From an uncultured Acidimicrobiales bacterium (GTDB lineage: Bacteria > Actinomycetota > Acidimicrobiia > Acidimicrobiales > CALAML01), in the NCBI GenBank assembly GCA_937925845.1, contig CALAML010000260.1:1-64000 (forward strand): 64,000 nt of DNA, in the 5' to 3' direction. The translations under genes were made by a program, and so were the position numbers. The notes under the pieces were generated by a model, which searched no databases, was not told the DNA's origin, and saw only the letters and a list, made by a program, of their open reading frames with translations. Below, in pieces: positions 10,711 to 20,240 of this stretch. Within the stretch, counting starts at the first letter, position 1. Each line of letters begins with the position of its first letter.

Positions 10711-12716
10711 CCCGATCTTCCCTCGCCGACATAGAGGGCGATGTGGCGTCCGTCGACGTCTCCGGTGGTGAGGTCCCGGGTGTCGTCGCTGCGAGTGTCG
10801 CGAACCTGCACCGGGTACTGGGTGTTGGGGGCGTAGTCGGAGACGGAGTAGATCGCCGAGAAGTCGGAGTCGATCGATTCGAAGGCCGGCTGCTCAAGGT
10901 CGATGGCGCTGAACTGTGTGGCCGGGTACACCAGCGTGCCCAGCACTTCGGTGCGGCCACCGTTGATGGTCTGCACCACGGTGCCGGGTTTTTCCGTTTT
11001 GATGCCGAGCACCCAGAGGTTGCCGCCGTCGTTCACCACCCGCGGTTCGCCTTCGACGTAGCCCTCCACGTTCAGCTGCCGGGCCCAGACCGTCTGGCCT
11101 GGAACTACCTGCAACCCGCTGGTGAGTACGTCTTCGAGGAACAGCGTGCCGGCGTCGGGTCCGGGCACGTATTCGAATCGGCCGTGGCTCAGCACCACGG
11201 TGCGGTCGCTGCGGTGGTTGAGGGTAATGCCGTCGTTGAACTGGTCGATCACCAGGGGGGTGTCGGCTGATTCGTCGACGATCACCGAAAGCATTTTGGC
11301 GTCGATGGCCGCGGAGAAACCCACGAGGCGTTCGACGCTGGCGGGGACGGTGACCTCGATCGGTTCGCTCACCTGGTAGCGGCCGAAGTCGACCGCCACG
11401 GTGGTGGCTCCGGAGTCGAGCACCGCTTGAAAGGCATCGGGGTCAAAGCCGGCGTCGCCGGGTCGGTAGCGGGCCCAGCGGTCAACCGGTTCGATGGTTG
11501 GCTTCGGGGTGTCTTCGATCTCCAGTTTGAGCGACGCCTCGGCTTGGCCGTGGAGGTCGAGCGGTTGACCACCGAGGTACTCACGGATCGGACCTTCGAC
11601 GTCCCGGCCTTCGTCGGCGGCGGTCACGCGGTAGCCGTCGGACACCACGTTGCGCAGGTACAGCTGGCCCGCATCGTTCACGATGGCCGCGTTGTTGTCG
11701 TTGCCACCGCGCAGCTCGCTGTCGATCAGGATTGCTGATCCGCTCGTGACCAGCGCCGGCACCGAGTTGTCGCTCACCAGGTTGCGCACCGCCACGATGT
11801 TGCCTTCGTTCAGCATGGCCGCTTCGGTCTGGTTGGTGAGGGTGATGCGCTCGAAGGTGGGTCCGTACTCGTTGTGTTTGGTGCGGATGCCGATGGCGAA
11901 CCCGTCGACGGTCACGTCCTGCACCAGGAGCGGGCCGGGCCATTGGCGGGACATGTCGAGGCCCACCATTCCGGCCCCGTCGCCCGAAACGAGGTGCACG
12001 TTGTCGACCGAGGCGGTGTTGTTGGCGATGAAGTCGAGGGCGATGGCGCCGGGGTTGTCGGTGCCGGTGTTGATGGTGAGGTCTCGCACGTGTTGGCGGA
12101 ACGACTCATTGCCATCCTGGGTGGTGAGTACCGCCGCCGGGCTATCGGTGTCGGAAAACGGTTCGAGGCCGTTGGCCAGTTTGAGGATGGACTCCTCCGG
12201 GCCCGCGCCCTGGATGGTCACACAGCAGCCGTGCCAGATCAGCGGCTCGGTGATCAGGTATTCGCCGGGGGGAAAGTAGAGCCCGAGGGGGATGTCGAAG
12301 AGCACCCCGTCGACCTTCTCGCCATCGATTCGCCGGCCCTGGTCGAGTGCGGTCTGGATGGCGGCGGTGTCGTCGGTAACGCCATCGCCAACGGCGCCGA
12401 AGCTGGTGATGTCGCTCATCACTCCCTGGGGCAACGGCACCGCGTCGAGGAGCGGCCCCTCGGGCTCACCGCTATCCGCATTGTCTTCGGCGTTGCCGTC
12501 GTCGCCGGTCACGGTTTGATCGGCCTGGTCGGAGCCGTTGGCTTCCAGGTCGTCGCCGTCGACCGCGCCGTCGGCGAGCTCACCGGTGTCGGAGATACCG
12601 GGCCCGTCGGGGCCGTTGTCGTTGGAGCCGTTGACCAGCGCCGCCAGGCTGAGGCCAAAGAGGACCGCGATGATCAGCGCTCCGGCAATCGCCATATTGC
12701 GGCGGCTGTCAGCCAC
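10707..12716 (-). CDS. Membrane-anchored right-handed beta-helix protein (pectate lyase / Pgl3-like)
   Basis: N-terminal TM helix MAIAGALIIAVLFGLSLAAL, then VMSDITSFGAVGDGVTDDTAAIQTALDQ typical of Pectate_lyase_3 proteins. GTG start at 12716. Confidence 0.78.
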   Translation of the reverse strand: MADSRRNMAIAGALIIAVLFGLSLAALVNGSNDNGPDGPGISDTGELADGAVDGDDLEANGSDQADQTVTGDDGNAEDNADSGEPEGPLLDAVPLPQGVMSDITSFGAVGDGVTDDTAAIQTALDQGRRIDGEKVDGVLFDIPLGLYFPPGEYLITEPLIWHGCCVTIQGAGPEESILKLANGLEPFSDTDSPAAVLTTQDGNESFRQHVRDLTINTGTDNPGAIALDFIANNTASVDNVHLVSGDGAGMVGLDMSRQWPGPLLVQDVTVDGFAIGIRTKHNEYGPTFERITLTNQTEAAMLNEGNIVAVRNLVSDNSVPALVTSGSAILIDSELRGGNDNNAAIVNDAGQLYLRNVVSDGYRVTAADEGRDVEGPIREYLGGQPLDLHGQAEASLKLEIEDTPKPTIEPVDRWARYRPGDAGFDPDAFQAVLDSGATTVAVDFGRYQVSEPIEVTVPASVERLVGFSAAIDAKMLSVIVDESADTPLVIDQFNDGITLNHRSDRTVVLSHGRFEYVPGPDAGTLFLEDVLTSGLQVVPGQTVWARQLNVEGYVEGEPRVVNDGGNLWVLGIKTEKPGTVVQTINGGRTEVLGTLVYPATQFSAIDLEQPAFESIDSDFSAIYSVSDYAPNTQYPVQVRDTRSDDTRDLTTGDVDGRHIALYVGEGRSG

Positions 12717-15168
12717 GATCGTGGGCCGTGCCGCGGTCGGGGTTGTTGGAGTTGCCGGTGGAGCCACCGGGCCGGCCGGGCTGGCCGGAGAGATCGAGGG
12801 CGTCGGGGGCGCAAAGGCTGGTACCGATGGCCAGCCAACTGCAGGCTCCGGCCAGGTTTCGGGCCCCTTGGCCCAGCCGGGTGTTGGTGGCGGTTTCCGC
12901 GAGTGACAGCAGGGCCCGTCCGACCGCCTCGGCGTCGTCGCCGTCGACCACAATGCCAGCGTCGTGGTCGCGGACCAGGTCGGCAAAGTTGGTTTCCTCG
13001 GTCACCAGCATCGGTGTGCCAAAGTGGGCCGCTTCACGCAGTGTTCGGGGCGAGCCGTCCCAGCGCGACAACAACACGGTGGCTTCAGCGTCGCGAAGCG
13101 GCGCCTTTGAGCCGGCGCCGTACTCGGCCGGCCCGAGGATCTTCACCACCTCGCCGAGGCCGTGTTGGTCGATGAAGGACTGGGCTGCAATGGTGCCGCC
13201 GCGGTAGTCGGGGCCGGAGAGGTAGAGGCGGAAGCCCGGCTGGCCGTTGCGGTGCTCGTGGGCCCAGCGGGCTCCGGCCAAGGCCCGGTCGAGGCCCTTG
13301 AAGTGGAAGTCGAGGCGGCTCCACACCACAAAGTTGGCGATGCCGTCCCCCTGCGGATCATCTGCGTCGTTGGCGCTGTCGAGCTGGCGGTAGAAGTGCT
13401 CCGGGGCTTCGTCAGGGATCGACGCCACGTCGATGCCCCACGGCATCGGCAGATAGACCAGGTCGGATTTGGGGTAGAGGCCTTTTACTTGGCGGGCTTC
13501 TTCGGTGGAGAGTGCGGCCAGATGGGTGCTGCGGCTGGTCATGAACCTGCCGGCGGTGGCACAGAATACTTTCTTGGCGATCGGGCTCACCTGGGCGGCG
13601 ACCCGGTCCTTCATCCGCTCGGCGTTCACGTTCTGTTGCTCGAGTTCGGTCACATCGCAACCGTGGGTGAACACGCGATCCTCAAACATCACGTCCGACA
13701 CCTGACTCATCGGGTGCAGCGCCACCGGCACCCCGAGCTTGTGGGCCACCCGCACCGCGATGGGGTTGTGGGGCAGGAAGAAGCCGATCACCAACAGGCG
13801 GACCGGCCGGTCGTTGGTGAGCCACTCTTCCAAGAGGGCCGGGAGTTTGGCCGGGTTGGGGTACTCGCGGCGCACCGCGTTGCCGATATCGGGCTGAGCG
13901 GTGGTGGCTTTGCCGTAAACAAACACCGGCTCGCTGGGCGACAGCGCCCGCATCAGGTGTTGTAAGCCGATCGGGGCGCCACCGGTGTCGAAGGCGTCTT
14001 CGTAGAAGATGGCCAAACCTCGCCGGTCGCTCCCGCCGGTTGGTTGCTGTTTGGACTGGTCAGACGCTTGCGGCTGGTCGAGTTCGATCGACCCTGGCGT
14101 CTCGGAGATGGTCATCGGGGGGGTTCCGTTGTTCTTTCGGGCTTGGACGCCGTCGGCCATCGCTCCCACCAGTTGTCGACGGAGGTCGGCCGGGTCGAGG
14201 GCGCCACGGATCACGGCATCGGCGCCAGCGTCGGCTCCGGTACCTGCGGTTATGTAGAGTCCGGCCCGTTTCCGAGCCACCTTGGCTTTGGCCACCGATC
14301 CTCGACCACCTGCGGCGGCGACGGTGACCCGCGGCAGCAGCGGCACGAGGGGCTTTACCGCTTCGTCGGCTACCGCCGGGGTGACGTCGGGCATGGCCAC
14401 CCACCAGCCCACGGCTTCGCGGGCTCGGCGGAGGTAGTAGTCGGGGTTGGCGGCCACGTTTCGAATCCGCCGGTCGAACGCTGCGCCGCCCGGATCGGTG
14501 TAGCGCGAGGTGGTGAGCATCGTCTCCAGCGCGGTTGCTGCTTCTGGTCGAAAGGCCTGATGGGCTCGGTTCACCAGCTCAGGCACTTCGTTCGGGATTC
14601 GCGCCAACAAACGGGCCACCTCGGCTTCGCTGCGTTTCACTTGTCGTTTTCGAAGAACATAGAGGTATTCGTCGTCCGGGTGGAGGCGGCACCAGCGGGC
14701 GCCGGGCTCGGCTCGGTCCAAGAGTGCTCCGGACTTAAAGCCGTAGCGGCCGGCACCGTCAGGGTCGTGCACCAGATCGAGCTGAACGCCAAGGTTTCCG
14801 CCGGCGTCGGCAAAGAAGTAGGTGGTTGATTGTCGGTCATAGGGCCATCGTAAAATGACTGACGGATCGGTCTCGCCGCCGGACTGGCCGTCGGTTTCGA
14901 GTTGCTCCAACAGCCGGTCGATCAGCTGGTCGGGAACGGCGTCCACCACGGTGTCGATGTCACTGGGGATGGCGCCACCGGCAATCTCCGCTTCGCCGTG
15001 CAGGACTGCGGTGCGGCTGTCGAGCGCGCTGAGGGCATCAAGCAGGCGTACGCCCATACTTGTCCCCGTCGTTGCCATCTGCCCGTCTCCGCGATCACTT
15101 TTGGCCTTGAGAATGCTGCTTCTCTGCAATTTCTCTGTAATGCTGCCGGTCGCTTCCGCCGAAACCAC
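12709..15168 (-). CDS. Fusion: N-terminal nucleotidyltransferase-like region plus C-terminal GT4-like glycosyltransferase
   Basis: VLHGEAEIAGGAIPSDIDTVVD (G-x-D-x-D pattern) near the N-terminus; C-terminus VWSRLDFHFKGLDRALAGARW...VLLSRWDGSPRTLREAAHFGTPMLV. Exact start uncertain. Confidence 0.72.
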   Translation of the reverse strand: MVSAEATGSITEKLQRSSILKAKSDRGDGQMATTGTSMGVRLLDALSALDSRTAVLHGEAEIAGGAIPSDIDTVVDAVPDQLIDRLLEQLETDGQSGGETDPSVILRWPYDRQSTTYFFADAGGNLGVQLDLVHDPDGAGRYGFKSGALLDRAEPGARWCRLHPDDEYLYVLRKRQVKRSEAEVARLLARIPNEVPELVNRAHQAFRPEAATALETMLTTSRYTDPGGAAFDRRIRNVAANPDYYLRRAREAVGWWVAMPDVTPAVADEAVKPLVPLLPRVTVAAAGGRGSVAKAKVARKRAGLYITAGTGADAGADAVIRGALDPADLRRQLVGAMADGVQARKNNGTPPMTISETPGSIELDQPQASDQSKQQPTGGSDRRGLAIFYEDAFDTGGAPIGLQHLMRALSPSEPVFVYGKATTAQPDIGNAVRREYPNPAKLPALLEEWLTNDRPVRLLVIGFFLPHNPIAVRVAHKLGVPVALHPMSQVSDVMFEDRVFTHGCDVTELEQQNVNAERMKDRVAAQVSPIAKKVFCATAGRFMTSRSTHLAALSTEEARQVKGLYPKSDLVYLPMPWGIDVASIPDEAPEHFYRQLDSANDADDPQGDGIANFVVWSRLDFHFKGLDRALAGARWAHEHRNGQPGFRLYLSGPDYRGGTIAAQSFIDQHGLGEVVKILGPAEYGAGSKAPLRDAEATVLLSRWDGSPRTLREAAHFGTPMLVTEETNFADLVRDHDAGIVVDGDDAEAVGRALLSLAETATNTRLGQGARNLAGACSWLAIGTSLCAPDALDLSGQPGRPGGSTGNSNNPDRGTAHDRG

Positions 15169-15592
15169 CGCCTATGTGCCATCTACCACTGTCGGCAGCA
15201 GTGGTTTTGGTGCAATCAACCCGGGCCGAACGATCGTCCGGACACGCGTTGATCCAACAGAAGTATAGCCGCCGCCGGTACCCGGAGGAATCGCCCCGGA
15301 ATCACCCGGAAGTCGCCCTGGAATCACCTTGGAGAGACCGGAAGCGACTCGAGCGACCGCGCTGTGGGCGTTTTCATGGAACCCCGCATGTTCAGCTCGC
15401 ATATGAGGCGCTACTCTCGGGTTTGGCGGTGTGACAGTTCATACCGAGGTTGCTAGGCAAGTAGCGGTCTTGGGCGGGAAGACAAACCGAGGTGCGGGTG
15501 AAAGCTGTGTGGCGCGGATCTGCGAACAGCGACACGACAATGGGCGAGACAACGGGTGATTCGACGGTAACGATCGGCCTCGACCCTGACCG

Positions 15593-17551
15593 GTGTACCT
15601 CATGAAGCGGTCCCTGACGGTTTTGGCCGTCGCTGCGCCGCTGCTGCTGGTGGCCGCGTTGGTGCTGGCCGTGATGCAGAACCGCGACGAGCCGGAGGTC
15701 GCTGGCCTCACCAGCGGCTACGTGTCGCCGCTCACCGATGTGCCGAGTGCCGCGTCGGTCTCTTCCGACACCTTCGGCGGCACCGCCCTGGAGTCGTTGT
15801 GGACTCCGGTAGACATTGCCACCGACGATTCGATCGAGGTGGGAAGCGGCACGGTCCAGCTTCGTTCATCTTCGGCCACGGCTCGAGAGGCGTGGGGGGT
15901 TCTGGATCGCCCCCGTATCGCTCAGGCGGTCGACAACGAGGACTTTGTTGTCGATGTCCGTTTCCTGCAGGTTCCGAATGTCGCTGGGCAGCGGGCTGGT
16001 CTCACCTTCGAGGCCGACTCCCGAAACTGGGCTGGCTTTGAAATGGAGTTCGATGGCCAGCTTCGTCTGAACGCGGTCCAGACCAGCGACGGCCAGTCAT
16101 CGGTCCGGTTGGTGGAGAACGTCAGCGGCCCGGTCGACTCGATGATCCTTCGGGCCGCCCGTCGGGGCCCAACCTGGTCCTTCGAGTATTCGGTCGATGG
16201 CACCATCTTCCGCCCGATCGGCACCTTCGAGTTCGCCCTCGATCTGGCCCAAATCGCCATCGGCGCCGGCGCGGTTGAGGGGCCGGCGTCCACCGTCGAC
16301 GGTGAGGTAATGCCGCCGTCGGTGCCCGAGGCCTTCTTCGAGGTCACGTCCTTTACCAACACTGCCGAGACCGGTCTGGGCGGGTTGAGCGGGCCGGGCG
16401 TGGAGATCAACGTGGTCGGGCCAGGCTCGTTTACGGTCTCGCCTCCGCTGTCAGACATCCAGGATGGCGACACCCTCACGATCGAGGCCGTAGCGGAAGA
16501 GAACGCTTCCTTCGACGGCTGGGAAGGCACCGGCACCGCCGATGGCTCCACCTACCGGGTCGTCATCGAGGACGGAACCGAGGTAACCCTCAACTTCGAG
16601 GACCTGTTGCCGCTGCCGCAGTTCGACATTTGGTACGGCAACGACCAGACCTTCGGCGCCGACGGTAGGGCTCAGACCTGGATCAACCTGCTGGGCAACG
16701 TCGACGATCGTGACGGCATCGCCGAGTTCACCTTCACTCTCAACGACCAGCCACCGTCGCCGTTGACCGTGGGTCCGGATGGCCGGCGCCTCGCCGAGCC
16801 GGGCGACTTTAACGCCGAGATCGCCTTCGAGGATCTCCAACCCGGCATCAACACCGTGGTGCTGGAGGCGACCGACTCCCTTGGCAACACCTCGACCGAG
16901 GTCATCAACGTCAACCTCGAGGACAACGACGACCCGCTCACCGATCGCACCATCACCTGGGACGAAGATGAGAGCCCGGCCGATCAGGTGCAGATTCCCG
17001 ATGGCAAGTGGGAGATCCGTGACGGCGAACTGGTAACCGTCGAGCCCGACTATGACCGGGTGTTCCTGCTGGGCCAGGAGGACTGGGCCAACTACGAGGT
17101 GGAGGTGGAGGTCACGCCGCGGGAGCTCGACGTCAACGCCTATCAGGAGAACTCCGGGTCCCCGTCGATCTATCTGGTGGGCGGTTGGAGAGGACATGTG
17201 GACTGGACCGGGCTTCAGCCCCGTACCGGCTACTGGCCCCTCGGCGCCTTTGCCCTTTGGGTGTGGCCACCGGAACAGCAGCTCCAGCTCACCGGCAACG
17301 AGCGCGACGCCGAGGCCACGCTGCCTCGTCTGCCTCCACAGCTCGGCACCACCTACATCTTCAAGATGCGGTCCGAGGAAGTAACTGCGGGCGTGGAGTA
17401 CAGCTTCAAGGTCTTTGCCAAGGGCACCGCCGAGCCCAGCGATTGGGATCTGTCGATCGTGGATCAGTCCGGTCCCCGCTCCGGCTCGATTCTGATTGCC
17501 GCCCATCATGTCGACGCCGCCTTTGGCGAGATCAACATCGAGGCTCTGTGA
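15593..17551 (+). CDS. Secreted protein with concanavalin-like/DUF1349-like region and repeat domain
   Basis: N-terminal signal anchor MKRSLTVLAVAAPLLLVAALVLAVM; DTFGGTALESLWTP, RAGLTFEADSRNWAGFEMEFDG; FTVSPPLSDIQDGDTLTIEAVAEENASFDGWEG. Confidence 0.68.
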   Translation: MYLMKRSLTVLAVAAPLLLVAALVLAVMQNRDEPEVAGLTSGYVSPLTDVPSAASVSSDTFGGTALESLWTPVDIATDDSIEVGSGTVQLRSSSATAREAWGVLDRPRIAQAVDNEDFVVDVRFLQVPNVAGQRAGLTFEADSRNWAGFEMEFDGQLRLNAVQTSDGQSSVRLVENVSGPVDSMILRAARRGPTWSFEYSVDGTIFRPIGTFEFALDLAQIAIGAGAVEGPASTVDGEVMPPSVPEAFFEVTSFTNTAETGLGGLSGPGVEINVVGPGSFTVSPPLSDIQDGDTLTIEAVAEENASFDGWEGTGTADGSTYRVVIEDGTEVTLNFEDLLPLPQFDIWYGNDQTFGADGRAQTWINLLGNVDDRDGIAEFTFTLNDQPPSPLTVGPDGRRLAEPGDFNAEIAFEDLQPGINTVVLEATDSLGNTSTEVINVNLEDNDDPLTDRTITWDEDESPADQVQIPDGKWEIRDGELVTVEPDYDRVFLLGQEDWANYEVEVEVTPRELDVNAYQENSGSPSIYLVGGWRGHVDWTGLQPRTGYWPLGAFALWVWPPEQQLQLTGNERDAEATLPRLPPQLGTTYIFKMRSEEVTAGVEYSFKVFAKGTAEPSDWDLSIVDQSGPRSGSILIAAHHVDAAFGEINIEAL

Positions 17552-17558
17552 TGCTGCG

Positions 17559-20240
17559 GTGACCAGCCTGCCTTCGCTGTCGGCCCCGAGGGGCCTTCGT
17601 CGGTTCGACGCCCCGCGCGCCGACCTGCCGGTGCGTTGGCTCCTCGCGCTGGGCGCCGCCATCGGCGCCGTCGTGATCGGTTTCCTCACCAGCCAGTTCG
17701 CCACCGTGGCCCTGGCCTTGGCCCTCACGCCACTGTTGATTATCGCCCTGAGCGTCGAACCCTGGGTGTTGGTGGGTACCGCGGTGGCCACGCCCTGGCT
17801 GGCTCGGGTGGTGACCACTTCGGGCATCGCCCCCAAGGCCTTCGACTTCGCCGACTTCGGCATCACCATCGTGGCTCTGACTGCGGCGGTGATGAGCTGG
17901 TTGGCCCGCGACCGCGAGAGCACGATCGAACACAAGCGCATCCTTCAGGCCATCGGTGGCATGGCTGCGGCCATCACCATCTCGGCGGTGGTGAACGTAA
18001 CCGCGGTCGAGCGTTTGGTGGTGGGCCTGCTCCTCACGCTGGAGCCGTTCTTCCTGATCGCCGCCATCATCATTGCCCCACCGTCGCTCGGAGCTCGCCG
18101 AATCCTGTGGCGGTTGATGGCCGTGATCTGCGTGATTCAGGTGCCGATCGCCATTCGCCAATCGCTGTCGAGTTCCGATCCTGATGTGGTCAAGGGCACC
18201 TTGTTTGAGGCCGGTGCCGGTCACCACGTGATGGCCGGCGGGCTGATCGTGGGCCTCTTTGCCGCCATCGGGGTGATGAAGAGCCGAATCGCCATGGCCG
18301 CCATCGCGGTGGTGGTGTTGGTGATTGGCGCGTTGGCTGACGCCAAGCAGGTGATGTTGGTGGCGCCGGTGGCCTTTGTGGGCGCGGCCATCCTGATCGC
18401 CACCCGGAACAACGATGCGGTGAGTCGTCGGCGGGTGGGCCAGGCCCTGTTGTTCACTGTCGCCGTGGCCCTGGTGCTCTTTACCCTTGCGCCGGTCGAC
18501 ACCACGATCGACACCCTGAACCGCACCCGCGATACCGGTGGCGGCAAGCCCGCCCTCACCGTGGCGCTGGCCAACGACCTGGCGTCGAGTCCGCTTCAGG
18601 GTGCGTTCGGCTTTGGGCCGGGGGAAACGGTTTCGCGTTTCGGCTACCTCACCACCATTTTGGAATCGTCATCGGTCGCCGCCCGTCAGGTTGGTTTGGG
18701 GCCGGGCAAGCTCACCCGCTTCTACGACGATGTGGTGTCGAGTTCCGGCTTTGTGGCCGACTCCTCGTTCTCGTCGGGTCAATCATCGCTGTTGGGTGTG
18801 GCTGGCGACTACGGGTTTTTGGGATTGACCGCGTTGTCGGTACTTGGCTGGCGGATCGGTACCACGCTGCGTCGCATCGGCACCCGTCTGGCGCAGTCGG
18901 CGTTGGCCGCATGGCTGATGGTGATCCCGCTGGGGTACGTGTTCGATTGGCTGGAGCAGCCGCCGTTCATGTTGATGATCGCCTTGCTGACCGGTTTGGC
19001 CCTGACCGATACCCAGGCCCGTGACGGGGGCCCCGAGCTGTTCGAGGCTACCAGTCGCCCCTTCCGCGAACAGGTAGCCACCAACCTGGCTTTGATCGTG
19101 GCCCTGGTGGCTCTCTCGATTGGCAGTGCCGCCTTTGCTGCGTCGACCGCCCCCGAGGTGGAACAGGCCATTGCCCGGATCCGCACCGCCGATGCCGAAC
19201 CGGTGCCAGGCTTCCTAACGAGTGCCGAACGTACCGGCGGCCTCCAGGTGGGCAGCCGCATCCTGCAGCTTGAGGATGTGTCGCGTTCTCAGGCGTTCCG
19301 CGAGCGGCGCGACCGCATCGTCGACCGGAACCCGAATGTCGACCATTCGCTCACGGTGTTGGTGGAGCCCGGCTACGTCGAGATCGATGTACGGGGCGAC
19401 GCCGAGTCGGTTGCCGGATTGGCCCAGCAGTATCGCACCGCTTTCCTTGACGTCTTCCACTCGTTGCGTCAGGCGTCGGTGGCCGACCAACTGGCTAAGG
19501 TCGACGAGCTTCAGGCCGAGCTCGATGCCAGCACGGTTGGCACATCGCCTGAGGCTGCTGATGCCAGTGAGCGGCGCTTCACCGCGCTGGAGCAGATCCG
19601 TACCGACCTCTTCCTGTTCCAGGCCAACGAGGCCGCTTCGGTGATCGCCGATGGGGTGCCGGTTCAGCAGGTGGCGCCCGGGCGCGGTTTGGCCCGTTCG
19701 CTCTTTGCCGCCGGGTTGATCGGCGCCATGTGGGCGCTCGGCTTTGTCGCCGTTCGATCGTTGCTGGTGGACAAGGTTGTAACCCGGGATGAGATTGTGG
19801 CCCTGAGCCCGGAAGGTACGCCGGTTCAGCAGACCACTACACCGGTCGCCCCCCACAACCCCGAGATCCAGATCCTGGCCCTCCGGGTCGCCACCGCTTG
19901 TCAGCCTCGCCATCGTGGTGCCAATCACATGGTGATCGTTGATGCCCCGAGTGTCAGCACCGCCGAGGGCGAGGAGCTGTGCCGGGTGCTGGAGATGACG
20001 GTTGGGGCTCGGGATCCGCTGCTTGGGCTTCGCTTCGGGTTGATCCCCGAGGCCGATGAAGAGTTGGTCGGCACGGTCATCGCCGTGAAGGCCGGTCACC
20101 TTGACGGTCCGGCGGTGGCTGATGCAATTTCTACCGCTCGACGAACAGGTCTAAACGTACTTGGTGTCCTGCTGTATCCTTCGGTACAGGCGGCATCGGG
20201 TACCCACCGGAAACGCCGTAAACAGGGAGCAAATGCGTGA
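17559..20240 (+). CDS. O-antigen ligase/polymerase-like membrane protein fused to Wzz-like and degenerate ATPase-like regions
   Basis: About 12 hydrophobic segments in the first 500 aa; then periplasmic RDRIVDRNPNVDHSLTVLVEPGYVEIDVRGDAESVAGLAQQYRTAFLDVF, second TM and C-terminal alpha/beta region. GTG start at 17559. Confidence 0.76.
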   Translation: MTSLPSLSAPRGLRRFDAPRADLPVRWLLALGAAIGAVVIGFLTSQFATVALALALTPLLIIALSVEPWVLVGTAVATPWLARVVTTSGIAPKAFDFADFGITIVALTAAVMSWLARDRESTIEHKRILQAIGGMAAAITISAVVNVTAVERLVVGLLLTLEPFFLIAAIIIAPPSLGARRILWRLMAVICVIQVPIAIRQSLSSSDPDVVKGTLFEAGAGHHVMAGGLIVGLFAAIGVMKSRIAMAAIAVVVLVIGALADAKQVMLVAPVAFVGAAILIATRNNDAVSRRRVGQALLFTVAVALVLFTLAPVDTTIDTLNRTRDTGGGKPALTVALANDLASSPLQGAFGFGPGETVSRFGYLTTILESSSVAARQVGLGPGKLTRFYDDVVSSSGFVADSSFSSGQSSLLGVAGDYGFLGLTALSVLGWRIGTTLRRIGTRLAQSALAAWLMVIPLGYVFDWLEQPPFMLMIALLTGLALTDTQARDGGPELFEATSRPFREQVATNLALIVALVALSIGSAAFAASTAPEVEQAIARIRTADAEPVPGFLTSAERTGGLQVGSRILQLEDVSRSQAFRERRDRIVDRNPNVDHSLTVLVEPGYVEIDVRGDAESVAGLAQQYRTAFLDVFHSLRQASVADQLAKVDELQAELDASTVGTSPEAADASERRFTALEQIRTDLFLFQANEAASVIADGVPVQQVAPGRGLARSLFAAGLIGAMWALGFVAVRSLLVDKVVTRDEIVALSPEGTPVQQTTTPVAPHNPEIQILALRVATACQPRHRGANHMVIVDAPSVSTAEGEELCRVLEMTVGARDPLLGLRFGLIPEADEELVGTVIAVKAGHLDGPAVADAISTARRTGLNVLGVLLYPSVQAASGTHRKRRKQGANA

